A stretch of DNA of 58,968 nucleotides from Gluconobacter albidus (GCF_002723915.1 NZ_BEWL01000014.1:1-58968); one strand, 5' to 3'; shown: positions 45,152 through 55,173, counted from the stretch's first letter. Notes: a model not told the origin generated them from the sequence alone. Made by a program: numbers and translations.

Positions 45152-46981
45152 ATGCCTTTTCCCGATACCCATCCTGCCCTTAAGCGCGCCCTTGAGGCAC
45201 GTGGCTACGAACAGCTGACTCCTGTTCAGGAAGCTGTTCTGCAGCCGGGGCTGGACGAGCGCGACCTGCTGGTTTCCGCGCAGACGGGGTCGGGCAAGAC
45301 CGTCGCCTTCGGCCTGGCCATCGCTCCGACTCTTCTCGGAGATGCCGATCGCCTTCCGCCGTCCCCTCAGCCCATGGCGCTCGTGATTGCGCCGACGCGT
45401 GAGCTGGCGCTTCAGGTCCAGTCCGAACTCAAATGGCTCTATGCCGAAACCGGTGCCCGCATCGCGAGCTGCATTGGTGGCACGGATGCCCGTAGCGAAG
45501 CCCGCGAACTGAGCCGCGGCGTTCATATCGTTGTCGGTACGCCGGGCCGTCTGTGCGATCATCTGTCGCGCGGCTCCCTCGACCTGTCCGCCCTGCGCTG
45601 CGTCATCCTCGACGAAGCCGACGAAATGCTGGACATGGGCTTCCGTGACGAGCTGGAGCAGCTTCTTGACGCCGCTCCGACGGAGCGTCGCACCCTGCTG
45701 TTCTCCGCGACGATCGCCCGCGAGATCGCGTCCCTTGCGCGTCGCTACCAGAAAAATGCCGAGCGGATCGACACGGTTTCAGGTGCGAAGCAGCATTCCG
45801 ACATTACCTATCGCTGCGTTGTCACGCCGCCGCAGGAAATCGAGCGCTCGCTTGTGAATGTGCTCCGTTTCTACGAGAGCCCGACCGCCATGGTGTTCTG
45901 CAACACCCGCATGATGGTCAATCAGGTTCAGGCAACGCTGCTTGAGCGTGGTTTTGCATCCGTCGCCATTTCTGGCGAGATGGGTCAGAATGAGCGCAGC
46001 CGTGCGATCGAGAGCCTGCGTTCCGGTCAGGCCCGCGTCTGTGTTGCGACCGACGTTGCGGCCCGTGGTATTGACGTCCCGGCCCTGAACCTCGTGATCC
46101 ACGCCAGCATCCCGACGGCAGCCGAGACCTTGCTGCACCGTTCGGGCCGGACAGGCCGTGCGGGCCGCAAGGGCACCAGCGTGCTGATGGTTCCGGTGAG
46201 CCAGCGTCGCAAGGCTGAACGTCTGCTTCAGATGGCAAAGATCCAGGCGGAATGGGAAGCTGTTCCGACGGCTGCGGCGATTGCCGAGCAGGACAAGACC
46301 CGTCTGATGGACGATCCGATCCTGACGCATGCCGTGGACGACATGTCCGACGAACTGGTCAACCAACTCGCCGAGAAATACGACGCCACGAAGCTGGCAG
46401 CTGCGCTGGTGGGCCTGTACCGCGCGCGTCTGCCGAAGGTCGAGCAGATCCGTCCGATGTCCGTCGAAGCCCCGCGTCACACGGAGCGTGGTGAACGTGC
46501 GCCGCGTGAAGAACACGTCATGGCGGGCGAGTGGTTCAAGATGAGCGTCGGCCGGACCGAGCGCGCCGATCCGAAGTGGCTGATCCCGCTGATCTGCCGT
46601 CTGGGTGGCGTGCAGAAGCGCGAAATCGGCAGCATCCGCATTGATCAGGAACAGACCTATTTCCAGATCGCCGATGAGAGCGTGGCCCGCTTCAAGTCCT
46701 GCCTCGCCGGTGCAGAAGCCGATGAAGTGACGATCGAGCCGTCCGAAGCGCCTGCGGGCGGCATGGGTCCCCGTGGTCGCAACCCCGGTGAAGGCAAGCG
46801 CTTTGGCGGCGGTGGCCGTCCGGGTGGCGGCGGCTTCAAGGGTGGTCCGCGCGGCGGTGCTGGTGGTGGCGCCGGTGGTGGCTACAAGGGCCGTGGCGGT
46901 TCGGGTTATGGTCGCCCGAAGCCCGCAGCCGGTGGTGAAGGCCCGCGTGGCGATGGTTCGAGCCGCAAGCGCCGTTCCTGA
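45152..46981 (+). CDS. DEAD-box RNA helicase with DbpA-like domain
   Basis: A 609-residue helicase. The Q motif precedes Walker A AQTGSGKT (43-50); PTRELA, DEAD (154-157), SAT and HRSGRTGRAGR follow. The second half has a DbpA/CsdA-type RNA-binding domain (about 460-530, GEWFKMSVGRTERADPKWLIPLI) and a long Gly/Arg tail (about 540-609) with RGG-like repeats. The layout is that of DeaD/CsdA, which unwinds RNA during cold shock and ribosome assembly. A leader of about 125 bases with a small hairpin (45092-45107) precedes it. Confidence 0.93.
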   Translation: MPFPDTHPALKRALEARGYEQLTPVQEAVLQPGLDERDLLVSAQTGSGKTVAFGLAIAPTLLGDADRLPPSPQPMALVIAPTRELALQVQSELKWLYAETGARIASCIGGTDARSEARELSRGVHIVVGTPGRLCDHLSRGSLDLSALRCVILDEADEMLDMGFRDELEQLLDAAPTERRTLLFSATIAREIASLARRYQKNAERIDTVSGAKQHSDITYRCVVTPPQEIERSLVNVLRFYESPTAMVFCNTRMMVNQVQATLLERGFASVAISGEMGQNERSRAIESLRSGQARVCVATDVAARGIDVPALNLVIHASIPTAAETLLHRSGRTGRAGRKGTSVLMVPVSQRRKAERLLQMAKIQAEWEAVPTAAAIAEQDKTRLMDDPILTHAVDDMSDELVNQLAEKYDATKLAAALVGLYRARLPKVEQIRPMSVEAPRHTERGERAPREEHVMAGEWFKMSVGRTERADPKWLIPLICRLGGVQKREIGSIRIDQEQTYFQIADESVARFKSCLAGAEADEVTIEPSEAPAGGMGPRGRNPGEGKRFGGGGRPGGGGFKGGPRGGAGGGAGGGYKGRGGSGYGRPKPAAGGEGPRGDGSSRKRRS

Positions 46982-47008
46982 TCCGTCTTTCGGGATCTGA
47001 ATGATGTG

Positions 47009-47043
47009 AAACCCCGTCGGAGCAGGTCTTCGGCGGGGTTTTG
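47009..47043 (+). terminator. intrinsic terminator of the helicase gene
   Basis: AAACCCCG and CGGGGTTT pair around a loop, followed by TTG-TTTG. It lies 27 bases after the helicase stop and 6 bases before the end of the convergent glycosyltransferase gene. Confidence 0.75.
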
Positions 47044-47048
47044 TTTGT

Positions 47049-48152
47049 TCAGGGCTGGGGCAGTCGGGCGATCAGATCCCGGGCACGGTCGAGGATGTCT
47101 GGAACGGGGAGTGGAACCGAAGCATTGTCCGTATGGTTTTCCTGCGCGGCACCCGTGTGGAAGACATCCGCCCAGTAGCGGAGGCCGTTCTGTGTCGCCA
47201 TGGCGGCGAAGCACGGATTGATGTGATGGGATGGGACGAGTTCGTAAACGAGCGCTCCCGGCTGGCACCAGGCGATATTGGCCATCCCGGCGCCGAGCAT
47301 GCCCATAATTATTTCGGCTTCGCTGAACAGACGGATCTGTTCGGTCAGGGACAGGGTTTCAGGACGGACGCGCTCAAAACCAAGTTTTTCCAGCTCCTCC
47401 GCCAGTTCGGATTCGTTGGGAACATGCCGGTTGGCCGAGGCTCCGCGTTCGATATAAAGCCGCCGACCCGCGGGTTTGGCCGAGGCTCCCACGGCCTCAT
47501 GCAGGCGCGCATAGGCGGCGCGGGAGACATCCGAGATGGCAAAATCCGCGCTGCCATTGACGAAGGTGATGTAATCCAGCGTCCTGAACGCGTACTGGCG
47601 CCCCTGTTGCAGGCGGATATGACTGTCGGATGTCAGGCCGAAAAGCTCCAGCGTCTCGAACTGCCAGGGATGCATGTATTCGGGCAGCACAAGACGGACC
47701 GCTTTGTCCTGCAGGGACAGGACATGCAGGGTCGGGATCGTATGGGCGACCCAGTGATAATAGTTCGAGGCCCAGTGATCGACGCAGCTTGCCGTAAGGC
47801 CCTTGAAAGGCGTGCAGCGGATCGTGTCGGCCGGGCGCAGCGTCAGGGCGCGGAGGGCGTCCGGGGGCTGGACATAGGCTGTTTCGGAGACGGGTTGGCC
47901 TGCATGCAGCAGGGTCATCAGGGGCTGGTCCAGCACGACGTTGCGCAGGGCATGGTGCTGGACCGTGACAGGCATGCTCGTCCAGTCCCGGAACGGATTG
48001 CGCTCCGGATAGGGCAGTTCGGAAAGGCCCGGAGATGAGACGGGCCGCACAGGGCAGCTTTCAAGCACAGTCACGCTTCGGGCAATCTCCGCCAGACCGG
48101 AAGGTCCGGCCGGGGGAGACAGAAAGCGCCTGAGACGGGAGAAAATCTGCAT
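47049..48152 (-). CDS. glycosyltransferase family 61 protein
   Basis: A 367-residue protein with the GT61/DUF563 pattern: YYHWVAHTIPTLHVL, RLYIERGASANRHVPNE, and MGMLGAGMANIAWCQPGALVYELVP. These transfer sugars such as xylose or GlcNAc onto glycans; the bacterial substrates are mostly unknown. It starts 8 bases after the PPK2 gene and ends a SDR-PPK2-GT61 operon. Confidence 0.85.
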   Translation of the reverse strand: MQIFSRLRRFLSPPAGPSGLAEIARSVTVLESCPVRPVSSPGLSELPYPERNPFRDWTSMPVTVQHHALRNVVLDQPLMTLLHAGQPVSETAYVQPPDALRALTLRPADTIRCTPFKGLTASCVDHWASNYYHWVAHTIPTLHVLSLQDKAVRLVLPEYMHPWQFETLELFGLTSDSHIRLQQGRQYAFRTLDYITFVNGSADFAISDVSRAAYARLHEAVGASAKPAGRRLYIERGASANRHVPNESELAEELEKLGFERVRPETLSLTEQIRLFSEAEIIMGMLGAGMANIAWCQPGALVYELVPSHHINPCFAAMATQNGLRYWADVFHTGAAQENHTDNASVPLPVPDILDRARDLIARLPQP

Positions 48153-48160
48153 GATCCGGA

Positions 48161-49039
48161 TCAGACGGTCTTGGCCGCACCTTTGAGCAGGGCCTGTTGG
48201 GCATCCCTGAGGGCGTCGGACAGTTTCTGTTCGGGTTCCTTGAGATGCAGGCTTTCAAGCGTCTCCAGCAGCGTTTCGGCCACCAGAACGCGGGCGAGCC
48301 ACTTATGGTCTGAGGGAATGACGATCCAGGGGGACTCGGGCGTTGAAGTCGCGCGGATGGCCTCTTCGTAAGCGGCGGTATACTGCGGCCAGTACTCACG
48401 TTCCTTCAGATCGGAAGGGCTGAATTTCCAGCGTTTTTCCGGATGGTCCAGCCGCTTGAGCAGGCGCAGGCGCTGTTCTTCTGGCGAAATATGCAGGAAA
48501 ATCTTGAGCACGAGGATGTTCTGCCGGTGCAGATAGCTTTCGAAGTTCCGCAGATCCTCCAGACGATGATCCCAGAAATCCGGAAGGTCCGGATTGAGCC
48601 CGCGGGCCCGGACCATGTCCGGATGAACGCGTTCCACCAGAACGTCTTCATAATGGCTGCGGTTGAAGATGCCGATCTCGCCGCGCGAGGGGACGGCGAG
48701 ATGGATGCGCCACAGATCGTCATGGCGCGTCGAGATTCCGGCAGGGGCCTTGAAGGACGTGACATGCACGCCCTGTGGATTCAGGCCCGAGAAAGCGTGC
48801 CGGATCGCGCCGTCCTTCCCGGCGGTGTCCATGCCCTGAAGCACGACGAGGATGCCATGCGTCGCATAGGCCGCAAGGCGCTGCTGCAGGAGGGACATCC
48901 GGTCCACGCAGTCGCGGATGCGGGTGCGGGACTCGTTCTTCTGGCGACCAAGCGTGTCGTTTGTGGGAATGGACGACAGGCGGAATTTTTTGCCGTCCGT
49001 TATGCGAAGTTGGGGGGGAAGCCCGATTTCAACCGACAT
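48161..49039 (-). CDS. polyphosphate kinase 2-family protein
   Basis: A 292-residue PPK2. Walker A is QGMDTAGKDG (about 68-77) and NRSHYEDVLVERVHP holds the Walker B and lid region; FNP-like LNPQGVHVTSFKAP links them. PPK2 enzymes move phosphate between polyphosphate and nucleotides; the single-domain form here could act on AMP or ADP/GDP. Its start overlaps the SDR gene by 11 bases. Confidence 0.9.
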   Translation of the reverse strand: MSVEIGLPPQLRITDGKKFRLSSIPTNDTLGRQKNESRTRIRDCVDRMSLLQQRLAAYATHGILVVLQGMDTAGKDGAIRHAFSGLNPQGVHVTSFKAPAGISTRHDDLWRIHLAVPSRGEIGIFNRSHYEDVLVERVHPDMVRARGLNPDLPDFWDHRLEDLRNFESYLHRQNILVLKIFLHISPEEQRLRLLKRLDHPEKRWKFSPSDLKEREYWPQYTAAYEEAIRATSTPESPWIVIPSDHKWLARVLVAETLLETLESLHLKEPEQKLSDALRDAQQALLKGAAKTV

Positions 49040-49784
49040 GACGGTTTACCGCAAGACCACCCGAGGCCTGGCAGACGGGCATCATTTCCAGATAATTGAT
49101 ATTCACATGCCACGGCAGACCGATGAGCCAGGAGACCGTCCCGGCGATGTCTTCGGGCGTCAGCGGCGTCGTGTCCTTGTAGACAGCAGCCGCCTTGGTG
49201 TCGTCTCCCAGACGCACATTGCTGAACTCGCTGCCCCCACACAGTCCGGGCTCGATATTGGTCACGCGGATGCGGGTGCCGAGCAGGTCTGTCCGCAGGT
49301 TCTGGGTGAACTGGTGTACGAAGGCCTTGGTCGCACCGTAGACGTTGCCGCCGGTATAGGGGTAGGTCCCGGCCGTGCTGCCCAGAGCGATAATGTAGCC
49401 CGTATTGCGCTGGACCATGCCCGGCAGAAGCGCACGGGTCAGTTCGACAACGCCCGAAACATTCGTGGCGATCATGGATTCCCAGTTGTCGGGCTCGGCG
49501 TCCTGTGCGGGTTCCATGCCGAGGGCGAGACCGGCATTGTTCACCAGAACGTCGATATCCTGCCAGTCCTCGGGCAGTGCGCTGGGCAGGGCACGCAGGG
49601 CATCTCGGTTGGTCATGTCGAGCGTGAAGGGCAGAACGCTCTCGCCCAGTTCGTCCTTGAGGGCCTCGAGCCGCTCCTTGCGGCGCCCGGTGGCGATGAC
49701 ACGGTGACCTTCGCGGACGAGGCGCGTTGCAATGGCGTGGCCGAAGCCTGCTGTGGCGCCGGTGACGAGGACGGTGAGAGGCAT
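49029..49784 (-). CDS. short-chain dehydrogenase (YdfG-like)
   Basis: A 251-residue SDR. The NADP loop TGATAGFG lies at 8-15, NNAGLA in the middle and the catalytic YxxxK in GNVYGATKAF with the serine in ALGSTAG. Overall it resembles YdfG, which oxidises 3-hydroxy acids such as serine or 3-hydroxypropionate. ATG 49784 follows TGGAG; the frame to 49943 crosses the opposite yqgE gene and is rejected. First gene of its operon. Confidence 0.9.
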   Translation of the reverse strand: MPLTVLVTGATAGFGHAIATRLVREGHRVIATGRRKERLEALKDELGESVLPFTLDMTNRDALRALPSALPEDWQDIDVLVNNAGLALGMEPAQDAEPDNWESMIATNVSGVVELTRALLPGMVQRNTGYIIALGSTAGTYPYTGGNVYGATKAFVHQFTQNLRTDLLGTRIRVTNIEPGLCGGSEFSNVRLGDDTKAAAVYKDTTPLTPEDIAGTVSWLIGLPWHVNINYLEMMPVCQASGGLAVNRHVG

Positions 49785-49918
49785 GGCAATCTCCAGACGG
49801 GCAGTCCGCACCCGGCAGGGGCGGGTAGGGGGGGCGGGTGGTGAGCTCAGGTCAGTAACATTGGATGTCATTAACACTCCTGAAGGCAAACGCTTGCAAT
49901 ACAGGAAGGGATGCACCC

Positions 49919-50557
49919 ATGTTGGCAGGCATGAAGAAAACACTCGATGGACGGAATGACAACCTGACGGACCCTGCCCTTGTGGCGATGGGCAGGGAGG
50001 CGGGCCTTACGGGCCAGCTGCTTGTGGCAGCGCCTGCACTGGCGGAGACATTTTTTGAACGGACCGTGATCTATCTCTGCGCCCATTCGGAGCAGGACGG
50101 GGCGATGGGGCTGATCGTCAACAAGCGTCTGGGTCAGCCGGGACTGGACGATCTGTTTACGCAGCTCGGAATCGAGCCCAGCCCCCCCGAACGCCGGATT
50201 GGCGTGTGCATGGGCGGTCCGGTCGAGCATTCACGCGGTTTTGTCCTGCATTCGGCGGATTGGGCGGGGGAGGGCAGTCTGGCCGTTGACGGGCATACGA
50301 CCCTGACCGCCAGTCTGGATATCCTGCGCGAAATCGCCAACGGACACGGACCGAAACAGGCAATGCTGGCCCTCGGACACGCCGCATGGGCACCGGGGCA
50401 GCTTGAACAGGAAATCCTGCGGGACAGTTCGTGGTTTGTGGCGCCGGCAAGTGATGAGATCGTGTTCGGCGCCGACCATGCAAAGAAATGGCGACAGGCT
50501 CTTGGCGCCATAGAGATCGACCCGCTTCTTTTTTCTTCATCGGTCGGAGAAGCCTGA
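49919..50557 (+). CDS. YqgE/AlgH family protein
   Basis: A 212-residue cytoplasmic protein of the YqgE/AlgH family: GLTGQLLVAAPALAETFFERTVIYLCAH, GAMGLIVNKRL, GGPVEHSRGFVLHS and LALGHAAWAPGQLEQEI. The family's function is unclear (AlgH is linked to alginate control in Pseudomonas). ATG 49919 follows AGGAAGGG; ATG 49931 is an alternative. It is divergent from the SDR operon and precedes grxB by 30 bases. Confidence 0.92.
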   Translation: MLAGMKKTLDGRNDNLTDPALVAMGREAGLTGQLLVAAPALAETFFERTVIYLCAHSEQDGAMGLIVNKRLGQPGLDDLFTQLGIEPSPPERRIGVCMGGPVEHSRGFVLHSADWAGEGSLAVDGHTTLTASLDILREIANGHGPKQAMLALGHAAWAPGQLEQEILRDSSWFVAPASDEIVFGADHAKKWRQALGAIEIDPLLFSSSVGEA

Positions 50558-50587
50558 GAGGGCACCCGTCAGACACAGGAAGGCAGC

Positions 50588-51241
50588 ATGAGCGTACCCT
50601 ATATTCTCCACATTTACGAACACTGCCCGTTTTGCACCAAGGCGCGGATGATCTTCGGGCTCAAAAAAATTCCCTATGAGCAGCGCATCCTGCTCAATGA
50701 CGATGTGGACGGTCCGGTCCGCATGGTGGGGCGCAAGGTTGTTCCCATCCTTGAGGAAAACGGACATTTCATGCCCGAGAGCATGGATATCGTCACGCAT
50801 ATTGACGCGATTGGAACGTCCGTCCTGACGGGAGACACGCGCCCCGAGATTACGGCATGGCTCCAGAAGGCAGCCGCGCCGCTCTATCGCCTGTTCCTTC
50901 CGCGCGCCGCTGCCGCACCGCTGCCAGAGTTTGGAACAACATCCGCACGCGCCGGATTTATCCGCCGCAAGGAGCCCTCCGTCGGGGCTTTCAGCGCGCT
51001 TCTGGAAGAGAAGACCGAAGAACTGACGCAGCTCAATGCATTGCTGAAAGATCTGGCGCCACTGATCCGTTCGCCCGAGGCCGTGAATGGTGAGCTCTCC
51101 ACGGACGATATCCATCTGTTCGCGCATCTGCACAGCCTCTCGCTGATCCGGGGCGTGGCTTACCCGGCTGAGGTCGAGGCCTACCGGGAGGCCATGGCGG
51201 TGCGCTCCGGCGTGGAACTGTTCGACAATATTGCCGTCTGA
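50588..51241 (+). CDS. grxB: glutaredoxin 2
   Basis: A 217-residue protein of the glutaredoxin-2 type, built like a small glutathione S-transferase. The N-terminal thioredoxin domain has the active site CPFC (Cys13, Cys16) in IYEHCPFCTKARM and the cis-Pro in VGRKVVPILEENG; a helical domain follows (about 85-217). It reduces disulfides with glutathione in the cytoplasm. Confidence 0.92.
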   Translation: MSVPYILHIYEHCPFCTKARMIFGLKKIPYEQRILLNDDVDGPVRMVGRKVVPILEENGHFMPESMDIVTHIDAIGTSVLTGDTRPEITAWLQKAAAPLYRLFLPRAAAAPLPEFGTTSARAGFIRRKEPSVGAFSALLEEKTEELTQLNALLKDLAPLIRSPEAVNGELSTDDIHLFAHLHSLSLIRGVAYPAEVEAYREAMAVRSGVELFDNIAV

Positions 51242-51305
51242 GCGGCATCGCTAGGCAAACTCCGTCCTGACAGTTACGGTCGCGCATTCAATTCTGGAGG
51301 TTCGG

Positions 51306-52697
51306 ATGCGCGGAACTGTTTGTGGATTTGTTGTCTCATGCCTGATGGCCGGGAGCGCGCTCGCCGCTCCCGCCAGCCATCTGCAGGCAGAGACACAGGC
51401 CCTGTCTCTGGCGGAAAAGGCGATTGCCCTGAGGTCGGTCGAGGGACCTGCGAACCAGACACCACAGGTTGCGGCGCTGTTTCGGGATGCCCTGGTCCAG
51501 GGCGGCTTTGCGCCTTCCGACATCACCATCACCCCCTATCGTGACACGGCCTATCTGATTGCCCGCTGGCACGGGACCGACCCGTCCCTCAAGCCGCTGG
51601 TGATTTCCGGTCATATGGACGTGGTTGAAGCCAAAGCGTCTGACTGGACCCATGATCCGTTCAAGCCCCAGATCGTGAATGGCTATCTGCTGGGACGTGG
51701 TTCCACAGATATGAAGCTCGACGATACGCTCGGAATTGCGTCTCTTCTGGAGCTCAAACGTGAGGGGTATCGACCGCGGCGCGATATCATCATCGCGTTC
51801 TCCGGGGATGAGGAGACCGAGATGAATACCGGTCAGGCAATCGCCAAACTCCTCGATCGTGCGGATCTGGTTCTGAATCTCGATGGAGCCAACGGCGTTC
51901 TGGATGAGCGGACGGGAAAGCCGATCTATTTCAGCTGGGAAGGTGCGGAGAAATCCTATGCGGATTACCGTCTGACCATCACCAACCCCGGCGGCCACTC
52001 CTCCGAACCGCGCGCCGTGAATGCGATTGATGAACTGGCGGCTGCTCTGCTGCGGATCAAGCAGCATCGTTTCAAGCCGGAGCTGAACGATCTGACACGC
52101 GCCTATTTCGTCAGTGCTGCACAGTGGGAGGCTCCGGCGACGGGGGCTGCCATGCGCGCCTTTGCGGCTGACCCGACCGATGAAAAGGCCATTGCGACCC
52201 TCTCGGCCGATCCTGCCCTGATCGGACGGATCGGGACGACCTGCGTCGTGACCATGATTAACGGCGGCCATGCCCTCAATGCGCTGCCTCAGCGTGCGAC
52301 GGCCAATATCAACTGCCGGATTTTCCCCGGACATCCCCGCCCGGAGATTGCGAAGGAACTTCAGGCCGCCGCTGCCGATCCGGCTTTGACAGTCGAGGAC
52401 GTGACGGCGGGCTCCGTAGAGACCGCTGCCTCTCCGATGCGGGCGGATTTCGTCAAGGCGGTCGAACATGGCATCCACAGCGTCTATCCCGGAATGCCGG
52501 TCTTCCCCAGCATGTCTTCCGGTGCGAGCGACAGCATGTGGTACCGCTACAACCACGTGCCGAGTTACGGCATGTCACCGCTGTTCATCAAACCGTCCGA
52601 ATCCTTCATGCATGGCCTGAACGAACGTACACCCCTGGCCTCCATTCGCCCTGCCATTGATGCGATGATGGTGATGGTGACGGATCTGTCCCACTAA
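51306..52697 (+). CDS. exported M20 family metallopeptidase
   Basis: A 463-residue peptidase with a signal peptide (about residues 1-20, ALAAPAS). Zinc-binding motifs of the M20 family are visible: VISGHMDVVE, GRGSTDMKLDD, SGDEETEMNTG and, at the end, PSESFMHGLNERTP. The dimerisation lid (about 215-340, GGHSSEPRAVNAIDEL) is present. It should release amino acids from peptides in the periplasm. GGAGG lies upstream of the ATG. Confidence 0.9.
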   Translation: MRGTVCGFVVSCLMAGSALAAPASHLQAETQALSLAEKAIALRSVEGPANQTPQVAALFRDALVQGGFAPSDITITPYRDTAYLIARWHGTDPSLKPLVISGHMDVVEAKASDWTHDPFKPQIVNGYLLGRGSTDMKLDDTLGIASLLELKREGYRPRRDIIIAFSGDEETEMNTGQAIAKLLDRADLVLNLDGANGVLDERTGKPIYFSWEGAEKSYADYRLTITNPGGHSSEPRAVNAIDELAAALLRIKQHRFKPELNDLTRAYFVSAAQWEAPATGAAMRAFAADPTDEKAIATLSADPALIGRIGTTCVVTMINGGHALNALPQRATANINCRIFPGHPRPEIAKELQAAAADPALTVEDVTAGSVETAASPMRADFVKAVEHGIHSVYPGMPVFPSMSSGASDSMWYRYNHVPSYGMSPLFIKPSESFMHGLNERTPLASIRPAIDAMMVMVTDLSH

Positions 52698-52708
52698 AAA
52701 ATAACCTG

Positions 52709-52747
52709 AAAAAAGGGGGTGGATCACGCGATCCGACCCCCTTTTTT
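52709..52747. terminator. bidirectional intrinsic terminator
   Basis: AAAAAAGGGGG and CCCCCTTTTTT pair around an inner GGATC/GATCC stem, between the convergent M20 and S9 peptidase genes. Confidence 0.9.
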
Positions 52748-52756
52748 GTTTCGGCA

Positions 52757-54976
52757 TTATTTTCCGGGCTGAAGAACCGTGCTCAGGAACTGCACCCGTC
52801 TCTGGGCCACCCTGGCGCGGATGACAGGATCGGGCAGCATATGCGTGCCCGGCAGCAGAAGCAGGTCGTAAGGCTTGCCCGCATGGAGCAGGGCCTGCGT
52901 CAGCTTCATGGTATTTTCGAAATAGACGTTGTCGTCCGTGATGCCGTGCATGAGCAGCAGGGGCTGTTTCAGGGTGTCGGCATAGGTCAGGACGTTGCTC
53001 TTGCGATAGCCTTCCGGGTCGTCCTGCGGGGTGCCGAGATAACGCTCGGTATAGGCCGTATCGTAATCCGCGAAATCAACCGGCGGTGCGCCAGCCACGC
53101 CGACCTTGAACACATCCGGTCGGCGAATGGTCGCCATGGCGGTGAAATAGCCGCCAAAGGACCAGCCATGCACGCCAACGCGGGTGAGATCCATTTCATG
53201 ATGACGTTTGCCGAGCGCCTGAAGCCCGTCCACCTGATCCTGAAGCGGCAGATCGATCAGGTTGCCCTTGATGGCGCGCTCGAAATCATGATCGCGTCCC
53301 GGCGTTCCACGCCCGTCGAGCGTGACGACGATATAGCCCTGATTGGCGAGGCACTGGTCATCAAGATAGGATGTCGGCGTGTCGTGCACCATCTTGGAGC
53401 CCGGCCCGGCATAGACGGACAGCACGACCGGGTAGCGTTTTGAGGCGCTGAAATTCTCCGGCCGGATGATCGCTGCGTCCAGATCACGCGGGCCTGCAGT
53501 CGTGAACTCGGCATGGACCGGGAGTTTCGGGGCCTGTGCCACACCCGGAAGTGTTGCCACGACATGGCCTGCCGTATCCCGCACCATCGTCTGGCGCGTG
53601 CCGGTGGCACTGGCGAACATGTCCACCATGGCCGTGTGCGTACCATTCGTGACGTGGATGTTGTGAATGCCGCGTTCCGTCACGAACGGTGTGACGGCTC
53701 CGGTTTTCAGGTCGATATGCACGATTTCGTTGTCCAGCCGGTTGGCGCGGACGGTGGCCGTGAGTGTGTTGTGTTCGGCGTCGTAATCGTTGAGGGCGAT
53801 ATAGGACAGGCCGGGCGGCGTCAGGACGCGCTCGAGCTTTCCGTCCGGGGTATGGAGTTCGAGCTGCCAGTCTTTGCCGCGGTCTGCGGCCCAGAGAAAT
53901 CCCGCATTATTGTCAAGAAAGACGGGAAGGTTGTGGCCGCCGGACGCGGCACGCGGGTCCAACTCGATCCAGGCCGGGTCGGACTGTTCCAGAAGGAGAT
54001 GGGTGGTGCCGGTTGTGGGGTCGATCGTGAGAAGCTGTTCCTGCGTCTGGGCACGATTGAGCAGCACGATGGCGAGCGGACCGTTTTTTCGCCAGACCAC
54101 GCGACCGAGATAGGGCCATGCGTCGTGGTCCCAGGAAATCCAGCGGACCGGACCACCTTTTGCGTCTACGAGGCCAAAGCGCGTTTTGGCGTTGTTCGTC
54201 CCGGCGCGGGGATAGCGGAAAGTGACCGGTTCGGCCTGGGGGGCTTCGGGGTTGGTGATGTAGTGCTTTTCGACGTCGCTGTTATCGGCTTCCTCGAACA
54301 GGATGGTCTTGCTGTCGGGAGACCACCAGGCACCGTCCGCGCGTTCCAGTTCTTCGGCGGCGGCAAATTCGGCGAGGCCATGGCTCAGAGTGTCGCTGCC
54401 CCCGGTCGTCAGGCGTGTTTCACGTCCGCTGACCAGATCGACACTATAAAGGTCATTATCCCGCACGGCGGCGAGGCTGAGCCCATCTGGCGAGAGGCGC
54501 GGGGCGATCCACTGACCCTCGACCGGCGTGACGCGACCGTCATCCGTGGCAATGCGTTCGAGCTGCCCACCCTGTGAGGCGAGAACCGTGCCGCCGTCCT
54601 CGCTCATCTGGTAGTCGGTGATGCCGGACATGCTCTGGCGCGCCCGTTCGCGCCGGGCCTTCTCCTCGACCGACAGATGTTCCGGCCCCGATGCCGGTGC
54701 GGCCAGTTCATGAATCGCGTGGTCCGGCAGGTCGTAGCGGTAGAGATGCAGATGTGTGTCGAACGGTCCCGAGCGCAGGAACAGGACGGAGTGACCGTCC
54801 GGCGTGACTTCCGCATGGTTCGGCAGGCCAAGCGTTCCGTTCCGGGTCTTGGCGAGATCGAGCATGCAGGCCGCGGGATCGGCGGCCTGAAGGGCACTGG
54901 CTGACACCATCGGAAACAGGACGGCACAGGCCAGAAGGGTTCGGCGCAGGGAAAGCGGCAGGGAAGGGGACAGCAT
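52757..54976 (-). CDS. exported prolyl oligopeptidase-family peptidase (DPP IV-like)
   Basis: A 739-residue S9B-type peptidase. A signal peptide (ending ALQAADP) is followed by the beta-propeller (about 40-480) and the alpha/beta-hydrolase domain with Ser606 in GWSFGGYF, Asp681/682 in GITDDNVYFEN and His712 in GTHMLPD. A Glu-Glu-like pair (FAAAEELERADG), which in DPP IV holds the substrate amino end, is present. It should cut dipeptides from the N-terminus of peptides with Pro or Ala at position 2. Together with the M20 peptidase and the POT symporter it suggests peptide use. Confidence 0.92.
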   Translation of the reverse strand: MLSPSLPLSLRRTLLACAVLFPMVSASALQAADPAACMLDLAKTRNGTLGLPNHAEVTPDGHSVLFLRSGPFDTHLHLYRYDLPDHAIHELAAPASGPEHLSVEEKARRERARQSMSGITDYQMSEDGGTVLASQGGQLERIATDDGRVTPVEGQWIAPRLSPDGLSLAAVRDNDLYSVDLVSGRETRLTTGGSDTLSHGLAEFAAAEELERADGAWWSPDSKTILFEEADNSDVEKHYITNPEAPQAEPVTFRYPRAGTNNAKTRFGLVDAKGGPVRWISWDHDAWPYLGRVVWRKNGPLAIVLLNRAQTQEQLLTIDPTTGTTHLLLEQSDPAWIELDPRAASGGHNLPVFLDNNAGFLWAADRGKDWQLELHTPDGKLERVLTPPGLSYIALNDYDAEHNTLTATVRANRLDNEIVHIDLKTGAVTPFVTERGIHNIHVTNGTHTAMVDMFASATGTRQTMVRDTAGHVVATLPGVAQAPKLPVHAEFTTAGPRDLDAAIIRPENFSASKRYPVVLSVYAGPGSKMVHDTPTSYLDDQCLANQGYIVVTLDGRGTPGRDHDFERAIKGNLIDLPLQDQVDGLQALGKRHHEMDLTRVGVHGWSFGGYFTAMATIRRPDVFKVGVAGAPPVDFADYDTAYTERYLGTPQDDPEGYRKSNVLTYADTLKQPLLLMHGITDDNVYFENTMKLTQALLHAGKPYDLLLLPGTHMLPDPVIRARVAQRRVQFLSTVLQPGK

Positions 54977-55173
54977 GGCATCTCCGCAAGGATAACAACG
55001 GGCAGGATTTTGACGTCGATCATGGACCGGGGCGCCGTTTGTGAACAGGGTTTCCGCGAAGGATGACGCAGCCGTCTCACGTTTTCGGGAGCGGGGGCGT
55101 TTTTAGCGGGACCGATCCGGGGCTCAGGTGTTCTGCATCACGGTATGTCTCAGCAAGAAGGAGCCTGACGGAT

